A program made the position numbers and the translations under genes. Positions 1-9,663 of a stretch of DNA of 64,000 bases are shown here, piece after piece (position 1 is the stretch's first letter; each line of letters starts with the position of its first letter). The notes under the pieces are model-generated. The model made no database searches. It was not told the origin of the DNA and was given only the letters and a program-made list of their open reading frames with translations. Source of the DNA: Rhabdophis nuchalis. Lineage: Eukaryota; Chordata; Lepidosauria; Squamata; Natricidae. The stretch is from positions 82,706,875 to 82,770,874 of the forward strand of contig CM077644.1 in assembly GCA_039707465.1 (NCBI GenBank). Reading direction: 5' to 3'.

Positions 1-93
1 AAACTTTTAGTCTTCCTTTCCGAATATAAAACAAGCAAATTAGTCCGGGACAATGCAAATGCTGTGTTACATTTGCAACATTTATTTACAGGC

Positions 94-120
94 TTTTTTT
101 TTGGGGGGGGGGGGGGGGGG
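94..120. repeat. T9-G18 homopolymer junction
   Basis: Nine T (94-102) are followed directly by eighteen G (103-120). A G homopolymer this long is rare in vertebrate DNA. It could form G-quadruplexes, or could be a sequencing or assembly miscount. Confidence 0.9.
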
Positions 121-514
121 CTAAATCAAACAGCTGCTAATAAAATTGTCCCAATTGTCATTTTCAGCACAATGGTTCTTCAGACATAATTCTTTTATAT
201 ATTCTTGGGGTGTGAAATTCTAAGCACATGTATTTATAATGAAAGTAGGGCTACATTCCAATCCTTGGTGATTGGAAACAATTATCACTGGGTTTAATAA
301 GGCTTCCTTCCAAATAAGTATTCCCAAATAAAATATTGCTTAAATAGGATTCACTTCCTGAGGTCCATATTGTTTTCTTAACAGCAGTATGGAAATGATA
401 CATACTTGGATGTTTTTCAAATATGGATTAATCTATAGCTTAATTTGCAGCCCTAGATTGCCTTGCTGGTATCGCGCCCAAATGCTTCAATCTGCTAATG
501 TTATCTACAAAGTA

Positions 515-722
515 GAGGTAGTCGTTATTTATTGATCAAAAATGGGACCACCAACTTGGTTGTTAATTGAAGTGGTAGCTAAATGAAACCGCGACTACGC
601 TTGTGATCTTACTTTTGCATTCTTCGCTTTGTAGACCTGTGAAGGTTGTAACTGCAAGGATTGGTTGCAAAGTTTATCATCACTGTTGAAACTGCAAATG
701 GTTGCTAAATGAGAACTATCTG
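515..722 (-). mobile_element. MITE fragment of a GTAGTC-ended family
   Basis: Diverged copy of a short repeat that recurs at 33227-33440 and 56229-56487. Shared marks include a TAGTCnTCG-like end, 'cagacctgtgaaggt' and 'tgcaaggattggt' in the middle, and 'gttgctaaatgag' near the other end. No protein is encoded. The ends resemble those of mariner-type MITEs (inference). Confidence 0.55.
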
Positions 723-1782
723 TACTTTATCTCAGTGATTCCTAACTTTTATGGCTCTGTGGACTGGAAGTGGCAGCAGGCAGTGACAGTAGAGAGAGGG
801 GAAGGTTTCATGCGCGCAAATGGTGCATTGCATACTCAACTGCCACTTTTGCAGCCTAGTTCCCAACAGGCTACAACTGGTACTGGTAGTGGGTCCGCAG
901 ACCAGGAATTGGGGATCCCTCCTTTATCTGACTTAACTGAGGTTAAGAAAATGTTCCATGATATTATTTATTTTTAAAAATACTGTATTTTTTAAAATAG
1001 CGGTTAACTTTTATATTGTTTAGGTTCATCAAATTGATAATAACTGTCATAGGGAAAAAAAACCTCCAGCCTTATCAATTACTTCTGGCTATTTAACATA
1101 CATTGGGAGACTTTATAACTTTACAAAGTATTCTTGTCCCTAATTTTGAATGTATTTTGAAACTATCCAATTACTCAGAAGCATTATTATTGTCTTGGAA
1201 TGCAAGTATGGATGACTGAATGTTCTCTTCCAATTAAAATTCTATATATAGAAAATTTGTATCACTATAAAGACCTTGGAACCTATCATCTTTTCAGTTG
1301 TAGCAGTCCACAGAAAACAAGTATATGAATTCAGAATAATTTAGACCCATAGGTGTAATCCCTACTGTTTTCTAAATACTGCAGATCTTGGCAATTGTAT
1401 CATGTGCTGTCATGCTTATTTTACTTTTGGAATATTTAAGTGCTAATCTATATAAATAACAATGTAACAAGAGTTTGTTCAAAACTGCTAATCTCCGAAA
1501 GTACTGCACTGATCACTTCCAAATTTTCACACAACGTTCCTTTCAAATACGGCACCAATGATATATATAGATTGTGTAGATGTCATAGCTGTGCCAGGTA
1601 CACACAATGGAAATGTAAAAAATTGTAAAAAAGGTAGCTAGATGGATACAGAGAGAGCAGTGGGCCACAGGTATTATGTCATCCTTTGTGACATAAAATA
1701 CTCTGTCCATAAGATTCAAGGAGAAATACAGTAGGTAGGTAAGTAGGCAGCTATAGGGATAGAGAGAGAGAGGTAGAAACGC

Positions 1783-1843
1783 AGTAGGTAGGTAGGTAGG
1801 TAGGTAGGTAGGTAGGTAGGTAGGTAGGTAGGTAGGTAGGTAG
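1783..1843. repeat. (TAGG)n microsatellite
   Basis: Fifteen or so TAGG units, with degenerate GATA/GAGA and TAGG repeats around them from about 1733 to 1885. It is not the telomeric TTAGGG hexamer. Long apparent ORFs on the minus strand here (LPTYLPTY repeats) come only from the tetranucleotide. Confidence 0.95.
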
Positions 1844-2104
1844 AGGGATAGAGAGGTAGAGGGAGAAATACAGTAGGTAGGTAGGTTGGGGGTTATATGG
1901 TGGTTGTGTGTACGTGTTTGTGTGTGCAGGTGTAGATCTACACACAGATTGGTTGGCCATTTAACCAGACTGGGCCACAGCAACGCGTGGCCGGGAACGG
2001 CTAGTTCATAATAAAATGATGAGTATCATGTATCAGAATAGAGCCTTTGAAATATCGTGTCTGTTTCCAATGTTCTTAAACTCAGTTCAGAACAAAAAGT
2101 TTGT

Positions 2105-4127
2105 CTCCAAAGCCCTTCTTTTTTTTTTATATTGAAAAAGTTTTATTGGTTTTACATTTTTCTATAGGGTAGGGTAGGGGATACAAAGAAATTTTGAGAG
2201 CATTCACGTCAGAGTCGTCGGCCCTTCCGAGACCTCAAAATACACAATGAAAAGATAACAAAAAAAAAGCATTTTTCATAACACTACAAGGTAAAAGCAA
2301 GTACATATACCTAAATTCTCAATTCCATGCTGTCAGACATTTACAAAAAATCCAGATACAGATATTATGCAAAATTGTTCAGAAAAATCAAGGCAAAGTT
2401 ATTTTTTCGATCTAAGTCTCTTGGCTATTTTAGTATCTTCTTTTTCTCCTCCCTGGCCCCGAGCGGGCGGGGCCGTGGCCCCCTCCGTCCCCCCTGGATC
2501 TTCCCCCAGGGCAGAGGAATATTTTTTAAGAAAGTCTTCCGCCTCAGCAACTGTTTTAATCCTCACTCTTCCTCCTTCCCAGAACACCAGCATCCCTTCG
2601 GGTGTCACCCACTTGAACCAAATCCCATGATCAAATAAAATTTTAGACAAGAAGGAAAATTTCCTCCTTGCTTCTCGAATCTTTCTAGGAATCTGCTTCA
2701 AGATAGTGACCGTTTTTTGTTGGTAAATTAAATGGTTCTCTCTCTGCGCCCTCAGGATTTCCTCTCTGGTTGACCTTCTAACAAATTTCACATGTATCTC
2801 TCTAGGCACTTCATTTATCCTGGCATATGCTGAGTTAATTCTATAGGCTAGGTCAATGTCCCCCCTGATCTCATCTTTAGGTTTTTGTAAATAGTCTGCT
2901 AAAATTGTGCTCATAAGATCAGGGAGGCATTCACCAGATTCCTCAAGAACATTCTGAAATCTCAAAAAATATGTCATTCTTTCCATATCAATCCTAGACA
3001 CATGCCCATCTGTTTCCCCAACCTCTTTAGTAACATTTTTAATCTCTCCCTTAACCCCCACAAACCCCCCTTCCAATTCTTCAGTCTTCTGTGTGTTTTC
3101 CAGCACTTGCTTCCTTGTGTCCAATAGCTCCTTCTTGAAATTGATGTTTTCAGCCCTCTGGGCCTGAATTTCGTTTACCAAAGTTTGTATAACAGTTTCA
3201 AGAGAAGCCATCCGTTGTTCTAAACTTGTCAGTGCTGTTTCGTGAGACATCTTAACTGTTAGAGTCAGTGCCACCAAAATGGCGTTTTCAGGGTGGGGTT
3301 GGTGAGACTAACCGGGAGCCAAAAGTTCAGATCAAGGTTGAAACGTTGTAAAATTCAGGAACCAGGAGAGAGACAATTTTCCAGCTCAATAGTTGTAATA
3401 GCGAAGGTAATCCAGAAAGGAATCACAAATCCAACAAGAAAAAATTCTTCATTAATATCCAGAGAGAGTCCCAAATTGTAAAGAGACGCTGGGAATTTTC
3501 CATAGTTAAAATAGTCAGGCAGGGACAAAGAAAAGCCACTTTCCACCGCCCATCTCAGAGCCCAGAGGAGAGAGTAGAAAAATAAATTTTTTTAACCAGC
3601 CAGACCTAGAAACAATGTTGCAAGTAGCCGCATACCACTTTCCCTTGTTAGAGACGGTCCGGATTTAAGATTTCCGCTTTCTCTTCCAGAGAAGCCATTT
3701 TTAAGTGCCGCTTAAGTCCGAGGGTTTTTTTTTGAAAACAAACACCCCCCTCCCAGTCCGTTCAGCCTGGCTGGCAGCAAGGAAAAAAAAGTCTTTTTAA
3801 AACTCACTCTCCCTCGCAGCTGAAGCCTCGGCAAGCCTTCCGATCTCTTCCGCTCAGCCCTCTACATTGAAGTGAATGGCGCCAACAGCCGTTGGCGAAG
3901 GGAGAACCCCCCACAGCATGTTCCTCCTCACCTAGGTCGCGGAGGGGATCGCTCCCCCCACCGCCGTGAGGAGGAACGTCTCCTCCGAGCCGACCCTACG
4001 GGAGACCTCCGGTAACCGGAGTGTCTCGCCCCCGTGGGAGGGCAGAAAAGGCAACAAAGCGGCGAGCGAGCCCCAGGCTCGCCCGTCGCCGCTGGAGCCG
4101 GAACCGGAAGCCTCCAAAGCCCTTCTT
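2105..4127 (-). mobile_element. ORF1-only L1-like retrotransposon, copy 1, with exact TSD
   Basis: Element body 2121-4111, antisense to AK5. It is flanked by a perfect 16-bp target-site duplication, ctccaaagcccttctt, at 2105-2120 and 4112-4127. In element orientation it has a GC-rich 5' UTR of about 860 bp, one intact ORF1 (3250-2399), a 3' UTR of about 280 bp, AATAAAACTTTTTCAATA (2147-2130) and a short poly(A). There is no endonuclease or reverse transcriptase sequence. The exact TSD, intact ORF and poly(A) indicate a full-length recent insertion rather than a 5'-truncated LINE. The 3' terminus is shared with the copy at 42048-45216. Confidence 0.88.
2399..3250 (-). CDS. L1 ORF1p-like RNA-binding protein (283 aa)
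   Basis: Intact ORF in the middle of the element with TSDs at 2105 and 4112. I chose the ATG at 3250; the frame is open for nine more codons upstream but without an ATG. Residues about 1-95 (MSHETALTSLEQRMASLETV and on) show heptad-like spacing, as in the ORF1p coiled-coil trimer stem. An RRM-like part follows at about 97-180, with YFLRFQNVLEE as the first strand and EIHVKFVRRSTREEILRAQR as the later strand and helix. The C-terminal domain is at about 185-245, with KQIPRKIREARRKF and a final AEDFLKKY. A basic tail ends AKRLRSKK. By family knowledge, ORF1p coats its own RNA and acts as a nucleic-acid chaperone. The layout matches L1 ORF1p; the RRM and CTD boundaries are by eye. No second ORF follows. 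Confidence 0.85.
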   Translation of the reverse strand: MSHETALTSLEQRMASLETVIQTLVNEIQAQRAENINFKKELLDTRKQVLENTQKTEELEGGFVGVKGEIKNVTKEVGETDGHVSRIDMERMTYFLRFQNVLEESGECLPDLMSTILADYLQKPKDEIRGDIDLAYRINSAYARINEVPREIHVKFVRRSTREEILRAQRENHLIYQQKTVTILKQIPRKIREARRKFSFLSKILFDHGIWFKWVTPEGMLVFWEGGRVRIKTVAEAEDFLKKYSSALGEDPGGTEGATAPPARGQGGEKEDTKIAKRLRSKK

Positions 4128-4261
4128 GTGGAGAAATGATTGTACCATATTTCCATTTGCCATACTGTTGTGTGCTGTAAAACTTAGATAAGCAAACAGG
4201 AAATACCTTATGATTTCCATTGATATAAAACACTGAAGTCTTCAAAGATAGAACAGGAACA

Positions 4262-4638
4262 TCACAGGGAGTCCTCAATTTAGAACAATGGGGGCCAAAA
4301 TTTCTAAGCAAGTGAGTTTTACATCCTTTTTTGCCATGGTTGTTAAGCTAATCGCTGATGTTGTTAAGTGAATCACATGGTCATTCAAGAAATACAGCTT
4401 CCCCACTGACTTTGCTTGTCGGAAGCCAGCTGGGAAGGTCGCAAGTGGCGATCAAAGTATCCTGGGACACTGCAATTGTCGTAAATACATGCCACTTGCC
4501 AAACATCTGGATTTTGACCATGTGACTTATGTGGATGCTGTGCCAATTGTAAGCATGAGAACTGATTAAAGGTAACTTTTTTGTGCCGTAATTAAATAGT
4601 CACTAAATGAATGGTTGTAAGTGGAGTACTACCTCTAG
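4262..4638 (+). mobile_element. MITE with GTAGTCCTCGACTTACAAC-type ends
   Basis: Begins gagtcctcaatttagaac and ends gttgtaagtggagtactacc, an imperfect inverted pair. It contains the family marks 'gttgttaagtgaatcacatg', 'ctgactttgcttgtcggaag' and 'cctgggacactgcaattgtc'. Other copies lie at 5428-5825, 9365-9663, 16187-16752 and 35029-35410. It does not encode protein. A mariner-like non-autonomous DNA transposon is the likely class. Confidence 0.7.
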
Positions 4639-4641
4639 TGA

Positions 4642-4829
4642 CATCAGAGCAGTGGTGGGTTTCAAATTTTTTAGAACCTACTCTGTAGGTGTGGCCTATT
4701 TTGTGGGCGTGGCTTGGTAGTCATGTGACAGGGTGGGAGTGGCCACCTTTTAAAATGTGGTGAAACTCATTTAACAACTCTTGCTCTTGCTTAGCAACCA
4801 AAATTTTAGACTCAATTGTGATGATAAAT

Positions 4830-4892
<63 letters not shown>

Positions 4893-5103
4893 ATCTTTCT
4901 TTCTTTCTTTCTTTCTTTTTTCTTTCCTTCCTTCCTTCCTTCCTTCCTTCCTTTCCTTTCCTTCCTGCTGGGTCACTGGCAGTGGCGGGCCAGATTTACT
5001 TCCAGGTACCCCGGTGGAACCCCCTCTCACCGGTTCTCTAAATTTCACCAACCGGTTCTCGCGAGTAGGTGCGAGCCTGCAGAAACCCATCACTGCATCA
5101 GAG
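4642..5103 (+). mobile_element. hAT-type element carrying an internal (TTTC)n array
   Basis: Element 4650-5095 begins cagtggtgggtttc and ends gaaacccatcactg. It is flanked by a perfect 8-bp duplication, catcagag, at 4642-4649 and 5096-5103, which indicates a hAT transposase in trans. A (TTTC)n to (TTCC)n tract occupies about 4829-4965. The same family lies inverted at 57529-57985. Apparent ORFs (FLSFFLSF repeats) come only from the microsatellite. Confidence 0.9.
4829..4965. repeat. (TTTC)n/(TTCC)n microsatellite inside hAT
   Basis: About 24 TTTC units, one interrupted by 'tatc', then TTCC and TTTCC units. The tract sits at the same internal position as the complementary GAAA array in the sister element near 57.7 kb, so it travelled with the transposon. 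Confidence 0.95.
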
Positions 5104-5134
5104 ACAGAAATTGCTTATATTTATGAATTCATAC

Positions 5135-5395
5135 TCTGTTTCCCCAAAAACAAGACCTTTCCAGATAATAAGCCCAGTCGGGCTTTTGATCACATGTGCT
5201 AAAATAAGCCCTCCCCCCAAAATAAGCCCTCCCTGAAAATATTGCAACACAGCTGCAGCCATGAGATGACTGCTTGCAGCCTCCTCCACTTCCAAAATAA
5301 TAAGACCTCCCCAAAAATAAGGCCAAGTGTTTATTTCGGGGGTCAAAAGAAAATAAGACCCTGTCTTATTTTCGAGAAAGCACGGTATTTAGTAA
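5135..5395 (+). mobile_element. MITE with GTTTCCCCGAAAATAAG-type ends
   Basis: Starts actctgtttccccaaaaac and ends cttattttcgagaaagcacg, forming imperfect terminal inverted repeats. The interior has repeated 'aataagccc' and 'aaataagacc' words. Related copies are at 12067-12292 and 53288-53492. It has no coding capacity. Confidence 0.7.
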
Positions 5396-5427
5396 GTGTA
5401 GCATGCTACTGCAAAAAATAAAATAAG

Positions 5428-5825
5428 GCAGTCTTTAACTTACAACCACAATTGACCCCAAAATGTATGTTGGTAAATGAGAAATACATTAAGTGAGTTT
5501 TGCCCCATTTTACGACTTTTCTTGCCACGTGTCAGGTGAATCACTGCAGTTTTTATATTAGTGACACGGTTGTTAAGTGAATCTAGTTTCGTCATTGACT
5601 TTGCTTGTCAGACGGTCACAAAAGGGGATCACATGACTCCGGGACACTGCCACTGTCATGAATGTGAGTCAGTTGTCAAGCATCTGAAGGTAAATCACAT
5701 GACTCTGGGGATGCTACACATTCAAAAAGTGGTCATAAGTCAAAGTTGTAACTTTAATGAAAACAGTAAATGAACTAAACAAACTACAACACTAAATGAA
5801 CTGTTGTAACTGTTGTTACCTGTAG
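5428..5825 (+). mobile_element. MITE, same family as 4262-4638
   Basis: Starts ggcagtctttaacttacaac and ends gtaactgttgttacctgta. It shares 'gttgttaagtgaatc', 'ttgactttgcttgtcagacg' and 'gggacactgccactgtcatg' with the other copies. Confidence 0.7.
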
Positions 5826-5875
5826 AAAGTGAAGCAGAAAGGAGCCTAAAACAAGGGGAGATGATATGATTCAAC

Positions 5876-6724
5876 ATGGTATTTGTTAACCAGTTGTACA
5901 TCTCTACCCCAAGCCACCCCAACGATGCCGTTGAGGTGATGTCCCGGTGTTTAGAGGCCATACGGATCTGGATGGGCAGTAACAAACTCAAACTCAACCC
6001 GTCCAAGACCGAGTGGTTGTGGTTCCCGGCTTCCCGATTTAGCCAGTTGACACCATCGCTGGCCATGGGGAATGAAAATTTGGCCCCCGTGGATAGAGTG
6101 CGCAATTTAGGAGTCCTCCTGGATTCCCGGTTGTCCCTTGAGGATCAGGTGGCGGCCGTGGCCAGGAGGGCATTTTACCAGGTTCTCCTGGTCCGTCAAT
6201 TGCGCCCCTTACTGGACCGGGATGCCCTTTGCACAGTCACTCAAGTACTCGTGACTTCTCGTCTGGACTACTGCAACGCTCTCTACATGGGGCTCCCCTT
6301 GAGATGCACTCGGAGGTTGCAGTTGGTCCAGAATACGGCAGCGTGGGTGATCATGGGAATCTCAAGACATTCCCACATAACACCACTCCTGCGCGAGCTG
6401 CACTGGCTACCTGTGACCTACCGGGTGCGTTACAAGGTTTTGATGACCATATTCAAGGTGCTCCATGGCACGGGGCCTAGCTACCTTCGAGACCGTCTTC
6501 TGCCCCATACATCCCTTCGACCGACTCGCTCCCAGGGAGAGGGTCTTCTCCAGGTGCCGTCGACTGGACAATGCCGGTTGGTGGCTCCCAGGGGAAGGGC
6601 CTTCTCTGTGGTGGGCCCTACCCTCTGGAATGGCCTATCTTCCGACCTCCGTTCCATCACAGACCTCCGCTTGTTTCGCCGGCACCTAAAAACTTTTTAT
6701 TTTCATCTGGCCAGCCTAGCATGA
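5876..6724 (+). pseudogene. L2-type ORF2 C-terminal fragment (282 codons open)
   Basis: An open frame from QLYISTPSHPNDAVEVM to the natural stop after YFHLASLA. It covers RT thumb and C-terminal motifs typical of L2/CR1 proteins: NPSKTEWLWFP, LGVLLDSRLSLEDQ, VTSRLDYCNALYMGLP, LRELHWLPV, GPSYLRDRLLPH and TLWNGLSSDLR. The endonuclease and RT catalytic palm are missing through 5' truncation, so it cannot be functional. The first few codons derive from flanking DNA. Confidence 0.9.
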
Positions 6725-6938
6725 TCTACTCCACACCCATTATTTTATAACAAATCAAAACTGTAATTCTGGGTTTTAAATTTAAACTTATTTTAAGTTA
6801 AGCAGGATATGGATTTAATTTCGTTATTATTTAATAATATTTTGTATTTATGTATAATTGATTTAAAATCTCTGTTCGCCGCCCCGAGTCCCTTTATGGT
6901 GAGATGGGTGCGGGCTATAAATGTGAAAAATAAATAAA

Positions 6939-6968
<30 letters not shown>
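5890..6968 (+). mobile_element. L2/CR1-type LINE, 5'-truncated
   Basis: The 3' part of a non-LTR retrotransposon. It begins just after the reverse-transcriptase YADD position and runs through the C-terminal coding region to a 3' UTR with 'cgccccgagtccctttatgg' and an (AAATA)n tail at 6930-6968. Closely related copies lie at 8895, 39965, 41738 and, antisense, at 51427-52290. Confidence 0.9.
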
Positions 6969-6969
<1 letters not shown>

Positions 6970-8189
6970 GTCAACTAGTCTCTGTTTCACATTTAGCAAG
7001 ATTTTTGATGACCATTATGTACATATAATTTTTCCTAAGTGATCTTTCCACTGAAATAGACAATCTATGAAAGTTTATACAATAATGGCATTTGACACAA
7101 GGGTGTCACAAAGTAAAGTAAAACCCTGTAGAATCAGGCCATCTTCAGAAGTTCTACCACAGCCACCATAGCTGCTGGTGATAACTGGAAGCCAAACCAT
7201 TTGGAGAGTACACTACAGTATCTGATTTTCTTACCCTGACCGAAAATATATTCTAGAACGATAGAAATTGGAATGTATGTTTGGTAAGACTAACATTTAT
7301 CACCAAAACCAGCAACTATATTCACTTTTAACAACTTCCCAAAGTCTATGCACCGTTTTACAATGTGTAGCCTATGAATGATGAGAAATAGGTTATTTAC
7401 TGTATATATTGTACATGTAGCTTGGAATTAAAATCATTCACTCTCATGGATTTGCTTCGAAAATAGAAGTACATGCAATTAAATTGAAAGGGGTGGTTAT
7501 ATCTGTGGTTAGCCTCATTATATGTCAGTTCACAAATTGTTGAAATGGAATTATAGATTCCCTCCCCCCTTTTGACTGCACCTTCCATAGTATGAAACAA
7601 TTAGCTATTTTATAGAAAAGTGGATGATTTACATTATTATGAAAACAATTACAGATTCTATATTACAGCTTTATGACTAAGAATTTATAGGTTTAATAAA
7701 CCACATTTTAATTTTAAAGCTTGTACATATCGTATCTCTTAGTCAGTAGAAAAATACAAAATTGGAAAGAAGCGTAAAAATGAGAGCAATGCATGAAGTG
7801 GGACATGAGTGGTACGGTAGCGAGAAAGCTCCTGAGAATCCGAAAATATGGAGAGGTATTGTAAATAGAGTCAGAGTAAATTGGATTTAGTAATTTCCTT
7901 TCCTTTCTGATCTCAAGACCTTTTTCCTTCTGTCTTCCTCTCTGTGGTTTGCATAATATTGCTTACTTCAAAAAGGAATGACATGTTACGTACGAAAAAG
8001 ACGGATTTTATCATTTTAGTCTTAGGGTTTTCCTGTTTAATCTAGTCCATTAAATGGCTCTCCAGAGATGTAGAAAATTCTAGCTTTTTGCTGCCGTCTA
8101 GTGCTGCTCCGGAATTCTTCAGCCTTAGACTATAAATTTATTTTTGACTTCATTAAATTGCATTGGTCGGTCAATCTCTTATGTTTCAG

Positions 8190-8376
8190 AGTTTGCTGAA
8201 TGGATTAATGTGCTGCAAACCCGATGATCCCGTGGAGTATCTGGAAAGCTGCCTACAAAAAGTAAAGGAATTGGGGGGAGCAGAAAAAGTCAAATGGGAC
8301 ACTTTTGTCAGTCCAGAAAAAAGGTCACTGCCTCCACTTAACGGCAACCAATCAAGAAGAGCATTTTTCAGGAATG
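8190..8376 (+). CDS. AK5: AK5 coding exon (N-terminal docking-like segment)
   Basis: Internal exon of adenylate kinase 5, a cytosolic/nuclear nucleoside monophosphate kinase of vertebrate brain. The acceptor is a pyrimidine-rich run ending in AG at 8188-8189; the donor is GTAAG at 8377. The reading frame starts SLLNGLMCCKPDDPVEYLES and ends SRRAFFRN, closing in phase 1. This matches the AK5 N-terminal region, just after the short first exon of the known protein. The segment resembles a DPY-30/RIIa-type dimerisation and docking helix pair (inference), so it likely serves assembly rather than catalysis. The preceding exon with the start codon was not found in 1-8189 and is presumed upstream of the window. 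Identification rests on my memory of the vertebrate AK5 protein, with which this exon agrees at nearly every residue. Confidence 0.95.
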
Positions 8377-8470
8377 GTAAGATAATTTAAAATTTTACAT
8401 TTCCGTTTGTGGTAAGGAGACGATAGACCTGATAAATGATTAAAGGGTGTTTAGGGCAGGCATGGGAACC

Positions 8471-8880
8471 TGTTGTGGCCTGTTGGCCGCTGGCCCCTCC
8501 AGCAGCCAAATCAGATGAGGACGAGGCGGGGGAGTCAAGATCAGCATCAAGGCAACTTGTGATCTCCGAGGTGGAAGAGGGAATGGAGCTGTCAGAGAGA
8601 GAAACAGAGGCGGAGCCTGGGCCGTTCATCAGCCCTCACATGGAGAATCAACAGCCCCCAGGTCTGTAGGTGGCTGATGAGGAAGAGGAGGAACAGCGGG
8701 GTCCAGGGCCTGAGGCACATATGCGCAGAAGGCAGAGGAGAGAAAAGCAGTGGAAATCTGGGGGCCAATCCTTGAGCCACCGCTGCAAAGCCCCACCCTA
8801 GCTCCGCGGATAAAAGGCAGGGAGAAGACTTGTTAGCCTGCTGTGAGGGGGGAGACTTTTTGCTGGAGCAGCTAGCGGTT
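8471..8880 (+). mobile_element. Possible LTR fragment with TATA box
   Basis: A GC-rich block begins tgttgtggcctgttggcc and carries a TATA-like ggataaaaggcaggg at about 8807-8821, downstream of purine-rich sequence. It stops abruptly near the start of the L2 tail. The TG start and internal core promoter suggest a truncated LTR. No matching second LTR, primer-binding site or gag/pol is present, so the call is tentative. Confidence 0.35.
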
Positions 8881-8894
8881 GTTAAATGAGTCAT

Positions 8895-9362
8895 GCCCAG
8901 TCTGCAAGACCGCCTCCTGCTACCAAATGCCTCCCACCGTCCAGTTCGCTCCCACAAAGAGGGCCTCCACAGGGTGCCGTCGGCCAGGCAATGTCGACTG
9001 GCGACCCCCAGGGGGAGAGCCTTCTCTGTGGCAGCCCCTGCCCTCTGGAATGACCTACCCCCTGAGCTTCGTACGATCACAGACCTGCGCCTTTTCCATC
9101 GGGCTTTGAAGACCCATCTGTTTCGAGCAGCCGGCCTGGCATAGTTTCTAAACTGGCATACTTTTAAACGCTTTAGTTTTATATGGTTTTAGTAGGGATT
9201 TTAACAGGTTTTAGACAGGCTATTCATTATTTAATGTATTTTTAATAGGTTTTTAATTGCTTTCTATGTTTTTATTCGTGATTTTACTGCTGCCTGTACA
9301 CCGCCCTGAGTCCCGGAAGGGAGAAGGGCGGTATAGAAATTTAAATATTAAATTAAATTAAA
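8895..9362 (+). mobile_element. L2-type LINE 3' fragment
   Basis: Open frame DRLLLPNASHRPVRSHKEGL to LKTHLFRAAGLA, the last ~80 codons of an L2-type ORF2. A 3' UTR follows with 'ccgccctgagtcccggaagg' and a TAAATTAAAT-type tail at about 9335-9362. It is strongly 5'-truncated and not functional. Confidence 0.88.
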
Positions 9363-9364
9363 AC

Positions 9365-9663
9365 CTTTATTGCCACAGTTAAGTGAATCATTGTAGTTGT
9401 TAAGTGAATCACATGTTCATTAACCAAATCCAACCTCCCCCCCCCTCCGCCCCATTGACTCTGCTTGTTGGAAGCCAGTTTGGAAGGTTACAAATGGAGG
9501 TCACATCAGTCCGAGACAATATTACCATCATAAATTCATGCTGGTTGGCAAGAGACCAAGTTTTGATCATGTGACTGAGGGTAAGCTGCGGCGGGCTTAA
9601 GTGTGAGGACTGGTTGCACTTTTTTCAATGCTATTGTAACTTCAAGGAGTTACTAAATGAACA
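9365..9663 (+). mobile_element. MITE fragment, family of 4262-4638
   Basis: Contains 'gttaagtgaatcacatgttc', 'ttgactctgcttgttggaag' and an end 'gttactaaatgaac'. The left terminus is missing, perhaps because the L2 tail inserted there. Confidence 0.6.

Larger units (their letters stand above)
1..8189. other. AK5 intron sequence upstream of the first visible exon
   Basis: No host exon was recognised here. The tract is treated as intron because the exon at 8190 begins with an internal splice acceptor. It holds the ORF1-only L1-like element, a TTTC-bearing hAT, one L2 copy and several MITEs, listed separately. About 122-515, 725-1730, 1885-2104 and 6970-8160 show nothing I can identify. Confidence 0.7.

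Noticed and set aside
1783..1843. Interstitial telomere repeat
   Set aside because: The unit is TAGG, not TTAGGG.
1543..1983. 146-codon ORF with YLPTYLPT repeats
   Set aside because: Translation of the TAGG tetranucleotide on the minus strand.
3730..4111. CpG-rich block as host gene promoter
   Set aside because: It lies wholly inside the TSD-bounded L1-like element and is its 5' UTR.
4812..5126. ORFs rich in FLSFFLSF or KKERKKE
   Set aside because: Translations of the TTTC microsatellite; the same applies at 57465-57852.
1..8189. AK5 first exon and promoter
   Set aside because: No match to the AK5 N-terminal residues and no CpG-rich promoter other than the antisense L1-like 5' UTR.
8436..8669. 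Acidic 77-codon ORF
   Set aside because: Lies in the LTR-like fragment; no conserved domain and no splice context.
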